From NCBI GenBank assembly GCA_027604185.1, contig JADGKB010000058.1:1-64000 (forward strand): a stretch of DNA of 64,000 bases. Reading direction: 5' to 3'. Of this stretch, positions 42,524 to 58,231 are shown piece by piece (positions within the stretch are counted from its first letter, which is position 1; every line of letters starts with the position of its first letter). The stretch comes from Boothiomyces macroporosus (lineage: Eukaryota; Chytridiomycota; Chytridiomycetes; Rhizophydiales; Terramycetaceae). Position numbers and translations under genes: made by a program. The notes beneath the pieces were generated by a model that worked only from the letters and a program-made list of their open reading frames with translations, was not told the DNA's origin and searched no databases.

Positions 42524-43778
42524 CTATTGAGCAGCTGATTGGAATATAAATCTCGCCATTTCAAATAAGGCACGATTTGCTTTACCATGAGCACTAGATG
42601 GTACATTATGTAATGCAAGAGGGAAATCGTGCGGCATATCGATTCCTAGTATAATCTGGTTTGTTTAAACTTACCTTTAACTTGGCTCTAACATCCTTTT
42701 GTTTTCGAATTGATTTTACCCAGTCATCAATCTCGGGTGCAAAAATCTCTGTGCTTCCATATATAAGTAACATTCCATCTTCTGGCATCACAATAGGCGA
42801 CAAATCAAAAAATGGAGACATTCTTGGATCTCTTGGGTGCATACTACTATTAGAGAAGGTTACCTATGAGGTATAGTGTTATCTCTCCATACTTCAAGCA
42901 TTTTGTATGGCAAATAGTCGGAAGTAGCACTGAGCGAATCTAGAATATGAGGTGGTGTGTGAGAAAGCGATAGATCTAACCATGGCGAAATAATAATTAG
43001 GCTTTTGGGCAAGATCAGATGCGGATTAGCAGACTGTTGTTTAACCAACATCTGATGAAGAGAAAGCATCAGGTTTGCTCCAGCAGAATCACTTCATTAG
43101 CAATAAAATACCCACCGATTACAATATTTCTTACTCCTACATGCTGAACTAGCCACAAATAAGCAACATAAACCGAATCTAGCTGCTGAGAGTATTTCAC
43201 TTCAGGTGCGAGTGGGTATTGAGAACAGAAATACAGCAGAGGTTTGGTTGTGGCGGATTTCAATCGATTGTACTGATTAATTATTTGCGCATGACCAGTA
43301 ATAAACGAATATGCGCTTCCAGATCCAAATCCCCCTCCATGTGCCCAGAACACCACGACTCGCTCTTCCCATTCTTCCGAACTTACCGAGGGGAGTATAT
43401 CCCTATTACTAATGATCCTGAATTAAGGGATATTACCAAGCGCCGTTGACAATTCTCTCATCAAACTTTCTTACAATGCGCTCCACTTGGCAACCAGTAA
43501 ACCACAATCGAATCCTTTCAATCAAGTCATACAGCTCGGTCAGCCTTCTAATTCTTATCCAGTCTCCATTTGCCATGGCAAATCTAATCATATGGGCATA
43601 TATCAACAGTAATACATTCCAACTTGGCGGTGCGTTTGGAGAGCCAAACACCCTTTGAAATATTGCCTGGGGAACAGCAATAAACACTACATTAGATATA
43701 GGTACAAGTGTACAATGTAATTGCTAGCAGCCCTCTTGGAAACAAGTAAAATTCAAACCACTCCAAGAATGATGACAT
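42524..43778 (-). CDS. HSL-type alpha/beta hydrolase with N-terminal membrane anchor
   Basis: Alpha/beta-hydrolase fold-3 family, like yeast sterol deacetylase Say1 and arylacetamide deacetylases, usually ER-anchored esterases. Introns 43687-43705, 43418-43436 (19 nt each), 43092-43111, 42844-42863 (20 each) and 42656-42674 (19) give 385 aa. Exon 1 (MSSFLEWFEFYLFPRG) plus LLAITLYTLFIAV supplies a signal anchor. HGGGFGSGS is the oxyanion-hole motif. Splicing intron 3 creates the nucleophile elbow GDSAGANLM, otherwise broken. The catalytic acid is probably in LLIYGSTEIFAPEIDDW; the histidine is in DMPHDFPLAL. The start is my exon inference; it puts the ATG 21 nt from the divergent TyrRS ATG. 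Confidence 0.85.
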
Positions 43779-43799
43779 TGGATTTTCAATTTTTTAAAA
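43779..43799. promoter_or_regulatory. 21-bp divergent intergenic space
   Basis: All sequence between the start codons of the hydrolase (minus, 43778) and TyrRS (plus, 43800). It is A/T-rich with no motif; promoter elements or start sites must overlap coding sequence on one or both sides. Confidence 0.6.
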
Positions 43800-45229
43800 A
43801 TGAGAATATCAGTGCTAAAATTCCAAACCAGATTTCATTCCCAAGTGATAAAGAATTTAGAATCCAGATTCCAGATTACTTGTACCAGAGAAATCAATTT
43901 ATCCCGCCCGACTACTATTTACACTGGATTCGATCCAACAGCAAAATCACTCCATGTTGGGAATTTATTGACCATAATGGCCCTGTTACAATTCCAAACT
44001 ACTGGACACCAAGTTATAGCACTGATTGGTGGAGCCACTGGTTCAATTGGTGATCCATCTGGCAAAAAGACTGAACGGGCAGCATTGGACAAGGAAGCGG
44101 TGAAAGCCAACACAGAATCAATTATTAGTCAACTGGAGTTACTCTTTTCAAATGCAAAGCATTATTGCCATGATAGAGGCATGGATATTGAAAAGCCGGT
44201 TAGAATATTGAATAATCTGGACTGGTTTCAACAAATGTCAATGCTAGAGTTTATCGGTGATGTCGGCCGTAAAGCCAGAGTTACGCAGATGGTAATTCTT
44301 TCTGATTTAGTTGGCTAGAGATAGCGTAAAGGGACGAATGGATGGGGAAGGCATATCGTTTACTGAATTCGCATACCAACTTCTGCAGGGTTATGATTTT
44401 TGGCATTTATATTCTCAGCATCAATGCAGAATTCAAGTAACTGCTATTAATAGTAGTTGGGCGGTTCAGACCAATGGGGTAATATAACTACTGGCTTGGA
44501 TCTTATTCGAAGATATAATTTGGAGAATGAACAGGATAATGAGCCCGCATATGGTATTACTATTCCCCTAGTTACTACACCGACAGGAGAAAAGTTTGGA
44601 AAAAGCGAAGGAAATGCCATTTGGCTGGATAAGAGCCTTTTATCAGTTTTTGATTTCTATCAGGCATGTATACCTAACAATAGTTTTTCAGAAAATCACC
44701 AGATGCAAATATCCAACAGCTGCTAGAATATTTCACGTTGTTACCAATTGAAGAAATCAACGTAATAATGGAAAAGCATTTGGTAATTGTTTCTAACTTG
44801 GAAATCCCCTGAAAGTCATCTTGCGCAAAAAATATTGGCAAAAGAGGTTACTGAATTGGTGCATGGAAAGCACGAAGCTAGAAAAGCCATAGTCATGTCA
44901 ACTGTACTTTACGAAAGCAGTTTTGAAGAGCTGAAATATGATGATATACATTTAGCATTTTCAAATTCTTCGCGACTGGCTGCAATCAAGCTACAAGAGA
45001 TGCCAATAGCTGATTTTATCATTCAAGTTGGATCCCTTCCTTCCAAATGTAAAGTTTTCTAACCATAGCTGCTGTTCGTAAAATGATTGCAAGCGGTGGT
45101 TTGTACATCAACAAACAAAAAGCTACGATGGATCAAATTATTACTCGCAAAGATTTCATTATAGACAACAGGTTTTTGCTGGTTAGTGTCGGCAAGAGCA
45201 AGTACAAGCTAGTCGAATATATTATTTAA
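43800..45229 (+). CDS. MSY1: Mitochondrial tyrosyl-tRNA synthetase
   Basis: Bacterial-type TyrRS that charges mitochondrial tRNA-Tyr. The basic N-terminus ([15 protein letters not shown]) is a presequence. Introns: 44292-44310 (19 nt), 44437-44456 (20), 44664-44683 (20, GC-AG), 44783-44801 (19, with a GG instead of AG end) and 45049-45068 (20), giving 443 aa. HIGH-type motif HVGN follows [11 protein letters not shown] near residue 45; the tyrosine pocket block is [13 protein letters not shown] (rebuilt across intron 2); the KMSKS-type loop is [10 protein letters not shown]. The C-terminus has an S4-like RNA-binding segment ([13 protein letters not shown]). Frame demands the odd fourth intron: without it the reading stops at once. 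Confidence 0.93.
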
Positions 45230-45278
45230 TCGTTTCAATAATGCCTCCAGCCTTTAAAAGCATAGTAGTATATTTTCA

Positions 45279-46661
45279 TTAGCATGTTTTTGGTTCTCCA
45301 TTTACAAAGTTGTGAATTGATAGTATGGTAGAAAGAACCATAATGATAATACCAAATCCAACCAATAATACACACTGAATTTTTTTGGAATCAAAAGGAC
45401 CTTTTTCAAGCTTTAAATAGCAAGATGCGGGTAAAATAAATGCCAGCATGGTAGCAGCAAACCCTCCCTACATCAGTATTAATTACTGTTAGCTCAAGGA
45501 CAAAGCCCAAGTCACAAGTAGATAGAGCAATAAACATGGCAGACAAGACTAGTGCTAAAGTAGTACCATAATGTACCTTATCACTAGTTACCTGGTTTAT
45601 ATCAGTATTGGAACCATACTGATCTGCCCACAAGTAGTGGAATAACACTTCCCTGCATACAAAAGCTTCCATTGGAAAAGTAAGGAACATGTTCATTCCA
45701 AAGAATAGTCTAGTCATATTAATCAAGAATGAAGTGTTGGGGAAATTTGTCAAAATATTTGCTCATTAGCAAACAATTACCAGCAGTTTTTTCTCCAAAT
45801 TCTAGATATCCAGATAACGCCATCACGATACAAAATGAAAAAGAGGCACTGGTTAGCAAAGTAGTACAATATCGATAGGTGAGTAACCGTGCCAAATCGT
45901 TCAATAGATTTGTTTTTTAAAGATCCGTAAATCATAAAAGTATTGTGATGACAAACAAACGCAAATGAAATCACCCCAATAGCTTGAAACACTTGTCCGT
46001 TAATTAGAGTGAATTGATTGTCTCCTCTTTCATCTTGTGTAAGCTGCGTACTTTCAAACATCACGGATAGCACTATAAAGAGAATCATTCCAAGTGAAAC
46101 CATTGAAGTTTTTGATAAAGAAGAGATATCCCTGTAACTTGAAAGTGGAAGTGAAATGAATAGAGTGCAAAATATGATAATAAATGACCTAGAGTTGAAT
46201 AAAGGAGAAAGAAATGATTCTGGCAATAGAGATAAAACAGCGGGTATGGTATCTCCTAATATAACAGTATAAGCACACATTGCGCCATAAGCAAATACAA
46301 ACTGAAATATTGAAATCACCAAGAATCCTTTTTCGCCATAGCAATGTTTGATTAAGCCTAATATTAGCATATTTAACCTTTGTTAGTAGAATGAACCTTG
46401 ATAAGTATATTGGCCAGACATTTTCCCGTTCAAAACGAGTAACAATACAGTCTGATCCACTAGGTAAGCCAAGAGTCCCAGCAACACTATTCCAGTGAAT
46501 AATCCAGCCTGTTTGAAGGCGTAGGGCAATCCAATTATCCCTGCACCTACAATAGAATTTGTAAAATTAAAAGAAGCATCCAGGATTCCAGATTTATTCT
46601 GCTCCTGTAAATCATCAAACTCCAGCATCTCTATTTCCTCGTCTTCAACTGGAGCATACAT
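45279..46661 (-). CDS. Amino-acid transporter, AVT / SLC38 type
   Basis: Amino acid/auxin permease family carrier, like yeast vacuolar exporters Avt5-7 and animal SLC38; about eleven helices, 428 aa. Interruptions at 46358-46396 (39 nt, a twin of 19 + 20 nt), 45849-45867, 45762-45780 and 45468-45486 (19 nt each). The N-terminal family block is DASFNFTNSIVGAGIIGLPYAFKQAG. Splicing joins QYTYQ to GLIKHCYGEKGF. HNTFMIYGSLKNKSIERFGTVTHLSI is the SLC38-type block in helix 5-6, and FCIVMALSGYLEFGEKTA follows. ATG 46661 lies 22 nt from the divergent CHCHD5 ATG. Confidence 0.92.
46358..46396 (-). other. Twin intron: 19 nt + 20 nt, both GT-AG, no exon between
   Basis: On the minus strand GTTCATTCTACTAACAAAG (46396-46378) is followed directly by GTTAAATATGCTAATATTAG (46377-46358). 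Each is a perfect mini-intron with CTAAC/CTAAT. Removing only the first gives a stop at once (GGT TAA); removing both gives the conserved YQ-GLIKHCYG junction. Confidence 0.85.
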
Positions 46662-46683
46662 TTCGAAAAAACTTTAAAAAATT
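46662..46683. promoter_or_regulatory. 22-bp divergent intergenic space
   Basis: All sequence between the AVT-type transporter start (minus) and the CHCHD5 start (plus): a TTCGAA palindrome followed by A/T. No TATA box of either orientation with room for a leader. Confidence 0.6.
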
Positions 46684-46999
46684 ATGGACGACACTTTGGA
46701 AAGGGTTCAAAAATACTGCTCACTCCAACTGCATTTATACGGGTAATTATTAGTAATAAAGGCAATGCATTGACAGCAATCCAACTGACTGGAACATCAA
46801 ATGCGTGAATGAAAGAAAGGAGCTGACAAAGTGCGCAGAAGATAACAACCCAAAGCTACTGCAAGTAAAGAAGCACTGTAACCAATTTATCCAAATGTAC
46901 AAGTTCTGTGTTGACCATCATAACAATGAAAAGTGCCAGGACCAGCTGGATAAAGTGCTGCAGTGCCACGAGCAATATAGCATCATGAATAGCCAATAA
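46684..46999 (+). CDS. CHCHD5: CHCHD5 / Mix14-like protein with four CX9C motifs
   Basis: A small mitochondrial intermembrane-space protein imported by Mia40-type disulfide relay. A 19-nt intron at 46743-46761 follows the first 20 codons; total 98 aa. Eight cysteines form four exact CX9C motifs: C12-C22, C34-C44, C59-C69 and C78-C88. The segment YCSLQLHLYGQC, then DW...KC, aligns with human CHCHD5. ATG 46684 is the only start giving the first motif; the longer-looking frame at 46805 begins with GTG and is just exon 2. Structural role only; no catalytic residues. Confidence 0.92.
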
Positions 47000-47060
47000 T
47001 TCAATTAAACTGTATTTGTCATGAATAAAACGCTTTTATAAAAGAAAATATTTACTCTAG

Positions 47061-47160
47061 TTGTATCTCTTGGTGAATCTATTAGATGTTCGGCTCTTGT
47101 ATCTGCTGGTGAATCTATTAGATATTTGACTCTTGTATCTGCTGGTGAATCTATTTACAC
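47061..47160. repeat. 36-bp tandem repeat, about 2.7 copies
   Basis: Copies at 47061-47096, 47097-47132 and a partial from 47133, unit starting ttgtatctgctggtgaatct. It occupies most of the 212-nt gap between CHCHD5 and PRP8, 50-150 nt before the PRP8 ATG. Confidence 0.95.
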
Positions 47161-47211
47161 TCTGTTGAAAAATTTCTTTTTTGCAATTGATCTAAAAACT
47201 CCTTGTTCAAA

Positions 47212-54326
<7,115 letters not shown>

Positions 54327-54420
54327 TACATTCTAGTTCTAATATTTGCCTTCTATCAAGCGTGGCGCAGTTTGACAAATTGTTACATTTTTGAGTCATC
54401 TTTTTTTTGAAATTCGTAAA

Positions 54421-54923
54421 ATGTTGGTCAAGCGAATCAGTTCAAATTTCTTAAAATGCCGTCAGTTCTCAGCCATCAGTTTCCTTCGCAACGCAGCACA
54501 CACTCCAACCACCGGAAAATCAAATGTTAAATTGGAAGAAACCATTCCAGGTTTTAGAGCTCCAGGAGCCGTTGCTACAGATTACGAAATCGCAACTGGT
54601 CTTGAACGTTACGAATTACTCAAAGGTTTGAAGGGAGAAGATCCATGGGAAGATTTACACCCAATTGAAATTACTGCATTGGGTACCACCAAAAAGCCAA
54701 TTGAGGTTAAAGGAACTGATGTAGAACGTTATATTGGATGCACTGGTAATTTTTTGTAACTGTAGGTTTCCCAGCTGATTCCCATCCACCAATTTTCCTT
54801 ACCCTCAGAGATTATGGTGGCAAGCACTTTGACCGATGTCCAGATTGCGGAAATGTATTCAAGGTAACTCGTCTTTAATTCTAGTATACTCAAGAGCATG
54901 ATCACCACGACGCTCATCATTAA
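54421..54923 (+). CDS. COX4: Cytochrome c oxidase subunit 4 (COX4; COX5B of animals)
   Basis: Zinc-binding nuclear-encoded subunit of respiratory complex IV. Introns 54746-54765 (20 nt) and 54864-54884 (21) give 153 aa. The first 30 residues (MLVKRISSNFLKCRQFS) form a mitochondrial presequence. Core blocks: ATGLERYELLKGLKGEDPWED, ERYIGCTGFPADSHPP (rebuilt across intron 1), and the zinc site FDRCPDCGNVFK. The tail after intron 2 is His-rich (EHDHHDAHH). The start at 54421 is the first ATG; the longer frame begins with TTG. Confidence 0.95.
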
Positions 54924-54967
54924 ATAAAAAGGAAGATGCTTTTTTATTCGATACTACTCATAATGAC

Positions 54968-56215
54968 TCATTTAGAAGGAAAATTCTCCAACCACGACTC
55001 AATTGTTGCTTTTACAACCAAGTGTCTAGACAGATTGTTGTGACCTGCATGAGTAACACGGAGTAGCCAAACAGGGTTTTCGTCCGAATTTAGAGACCAC
55101 AGTTCGCCCTCATGGTCTAGGTGTGTGATTGACAGCCCTTGAACATCTTTATGTTCGAATTTAGCTTTCTGCGGTCTGTTTCTAATTTCCCAGTATCCAT
55201 CATCAACTACTTTGTTCCCAGTTCTTCCGCTAATCGCCTCAAGGAAATTAGCTTCTGCTTGCCAAGGTTTAATTTCAAAATCTTTAAGACCATGCATAAT
55301 TAATATTGGTGTTGTGATTGAAGACATTTTAAGATGAGATGACCATTTATCAACAATCTTGGACTTTATCCACTTTTCGAGTTGTGGGAATCCATGGAAT
55401 GGCAACAGCACTGGAACCATAGGATATCCTATAGCAGCGTCAGCTATACTAGCGTATCCTAATATTAATTAATGCTTGCCGGAAAGTAATACTAAACCGC
55501 CACAAGGAGGAGTTCCCAACTGCGTTTGTTTTAAATCCAAAGTGTAAGCCAAATCAGTTGCTATTCCAGAACCTTGTTACTATGCAATTACCTAATGAGT
55601 GCCCGACGATAATAATCTTTCTAGGATTAACTCCTTGATCGACAATCCAGTCGTATGCTGAAATAGCGTCAATTCGTACAGTTTTTTCGGTAGGGATAGC
55701 AAATGAAGAGTCGCCAAATCCTCTATAGTCTATAGCAATTACATGTGAGTTTATATTTAATGAAGTCATCATCTTGTAGAAATCGGTTCTGTGAAATGTA
55801 GCTCGATTTCCTGCGTTTCCATGGAAATACTATATTAAACGCTGCATACCAAAAATACAATGTCCGCTTTATCCAGATCAGATGACTCGTCAATTTCCTG
55901 TTGGTATTGCTGTGGGTTGGGTTTGGGAATGAATCGATGGGGAAATATATGCCAAGCGCCGAGCAGTAAATTGTCTTTGGTTTTAATTTTGAATGACTTT
56001 ACACTTCCACCTATATGAGCATTATTTACTCCTGAATCCGAATTCTTCTGCTCTGTTGAAATCGACAAAGAACGGAAACTTTGCGAAATTGAGATACATT
56101 GCCCAATGCTGAAAGGGAAACGGAAAGAGAATCAATATCCCTAGTATGAGCTGTGTTAAATTGTATGTACGAGGTAGAAAATGAGGCCAAAAAATACCAG
56201 CGACAAGATTGACAT
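54968..56215 (-). CDS. ABHD12-like lysophospholipase
   Basis: ABHD12-type serine hydrolase; the animal enzyme hydrolyses lysophosphatidylserine at the ER. Introns 56151-56170 (20 nt), 56011-56029 (19), 55830-55849 (20), 55573-55591 (19) and 55459-55479 (21, GC donor) give 382 aa (human 398). TM anchor about 4-24. FPFFVDFNRAEEFGF precedes the hydrolase fold; YFHGNAGNRATFHR is the oxyanion strand; VIAIDYRGFGDSS follows; intron 4 removal gives the nucleophile elbow GHSLGSG near residue 186; acid in MHGLKDFEIKPW and histidine in THAGHNNL. The start is the first ATG upstream that joins the conserved exon in frame. Confidence 0.88.
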
Positions 56216-56358
56216 TAGAATTTGAAAACGAAAGATTGCGAAAATCCTAAAAGTGGTTGGGCTGCAGAAACAGATACATGGTTGGAATTGCAATGACAAA
56301 TACCCGGTAACGCAGCGATTACTATGGATTATTTTTTATTTTTATAAATTGCAAGAAC

Positions 56359-57033
56359 CTACAGGTTTCTAGCTTTCAAGTCATCAACTTGCTGAGAGAA
56401 TATCTTCATCAATTCGGACGGTTTTGTTTTGCCTGGGAACTGCTTTGCAAGATATACATCGAATACGTCGGAAAAGATGGCATTCGCGACTTGAGTCTCT
56501 TTGAATAGAGTTCCTTCCTCTGGACTAGAGTTAATGATATTTACTTTAAAAGATTTACAAGAGTGAAGAGGAACCTAAACTGACCTGCTTTTCTTACTGC
56601 TAAATCTGGGAAGACAAAGAAGCAGCCAAGTGCTCCAGCAGCATCGAAAAGGAATCTACCTTCTGAAATCAAGTTTCCAGCAAGGTGCGCTTGTTCTTGC
56701 TTTACGGGACGGTTGCTTTCGTCTATTGACCATAGGGTGGCACATAATACCCAGTTAAACTCTCTATTTGGCCTAGATTAGTGATATTCTGACTTTATAT
56801 ATTTCGTAGGGTCTTCAGGATCCTGTGCCCACAATTGAATAACAGGAGGCTGATATTAATCAGATATTACTGGGTCTACTGATCTGAAGTCCTTTGTTCC
56901 ATTACCACAACTTCTTGCCCGGTTCGGTTGTTGAACCATCACCAGCTTATACGGCATATTCTGCTGGCTTTCTTCGTTTATTATCGTTTCTGAGCTACTT
57001 GTTAGCTGGGGAATACCCTTCTCTCGAAAACAT
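56359..57033 (-). CDS. Velvet-domain regulator, minimal form
   Basis: Velvet proteins (VeA, VelB, VosA, VelC) are fungal regulators with an NF-kB-like DNA-binding fold, coordinating development and secondary metabolism. Introns 56998-57016 (19 nt), 56850-56870 (21), 56773-56793 (21) and 56525-56544 (20) give 197 aa, little more than the domain. Blocks: YKLVMVQQPNRARSCGNG then KDFRSVDPPPVIQL; WVLCATLW; GRFLFDAAGALGCFFVFPDLAVRKAGQFRF; and the C-terminal VYLAKQFPGKTKPSELMKIFSQQ. Exon 1 encodes only seven residues (MFSREG plus a split codon), so the start is less certain than the domain. Closest by brevity to VelB/VosA; not resolved. Confidence 0.88.
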
Positions 57034-57459
57034 GATTTCTTTTTGGGAAACGGTTCAAGAATTTTCGTTTCTTTTTTGGTTCTAGTGGACGGAAATAGAG
57101 ACAATCGTCCCCCAAAAATCTGAGGAAATAAATTAAAATTACAATCAGGAACCGATATCCATTTACCAGATATCCGTTGATTATTGTTTTTCTGAGGATC
57201 AGCTTTTCAACTCACGCTCGGGGAGAATGAGAGCGGTTTTTTTTCCGTTGAACCCGCTTTCACCAGCAAATCTTGGAATATCACTAGATACACCCGCTAT
57301 CGAGAGCGGATAATATAACCTGTTTACCAAAGGATTCTGCCTAAATTTCCCCCTTACTGGTTCTAATCTCGATTCTGGGACGATATAAATTTATGTGAAA
57401 TTCTCACTATTTCAATGTAAATCGCTTATACTTTTTTTTCTAAAGGACACGTCACGACA
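57034..57459. other. Divergent promoter region, velvet / CYB5D1
   Basis: About 425 nt without an exon. The word gagagcgg occurs twice (near 57227 and 57303). Presumably both promoters. Confidence 0.4.
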
Positions 57460-58185
57460 ATGGCAACCACCACCTTGACAACTGGAGGAACGATATCTGC
57501 CGTAGGGGCTCAAAAAAAGCAATATCCATATTTTACGCCAGAGCAAGTACTCGCACATGACTCGCCTGATGACTGTTGGTTATCCTGGTTAGGTTGCGTG
57601 TATAACCTGACAGAGCTCTGTCAAAAATACGCGGGAGACCCTCTGTTGACGCCAATTTTAGCGAATGCAGGACAGGATATCTCGCATTGGTTTGATCCTG
57701 AAACTGGAAATGTGTTCTTTATCTAATAGTAGCTCAAAACCCAAATTAATCTACTAACAGACTGCAAGGCTTATGCCAAGCCATATGGTAAGATGATTCA
57801 CGTTTCTCCCCACATTCCTCAGCACAATTGGGATGTTGAGGAAGCGACAAAGCCATGGTGGATTGATCAATCGAATTGCTTGGGCTACTTGTCAAAGAAA
57901 ACAAGGAAAATTCGTATCGTCAACACTCTTACTAAGGATGAGCATATACTAGAAGTATGTACGGAAGATTCTCTTTCCGCAATTCAAGATAGATATTCTT
58001 TGATCAATGCGCATGCAAAGGGGTATATGTGGAAGAGGCTCAGCGTGCTTTTGGATATGAATTTGACGTTACAGGAAAATGGGATCCCTGACGAAGAGGA
58101 ATTGTTTAACGACCTCGGTATCAACAGCGATCAATGGCTGCCGGTGATCCACTTGTATTTCAGCGATGATTTGACTGTCGCTTAG
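57460..58185 (+). CDS. CYB5D1: CYB5D1, cytochrome b5 domain protein of cilia
   Basis: CYB5D1 is a cytochrome-b5-fold protein associated with the ciliary axoneme and found mainly in ciliated organisms. One intron, 57712-57732 (21 nt, with in-frame stop), gives 234 aa (human 228). Co-linear blocks: YPYFTPEQVLAHDSPDDCWLS, GCVYNLTELCQKYAGD, LTPILANAGQDISHWFDPETGN, HVSPHIPQ, KPWWIDQS, GYLSKKTRKIRIVNTLTKDEH, LTLQENGIPDEEELF and the end IHLYFSDDLT. The intron junction TGN-LKTQINLLTDCKAY agrees with the human order. Its presence is the best evidence in the window that the organism builds a flagellum. Confidence 0.93.
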
Positions 58186-58231
58186 ATTAATTGCTAATAA
58201 ATTGATTTTCAGAGTAAAATTGTTGCCTCAA

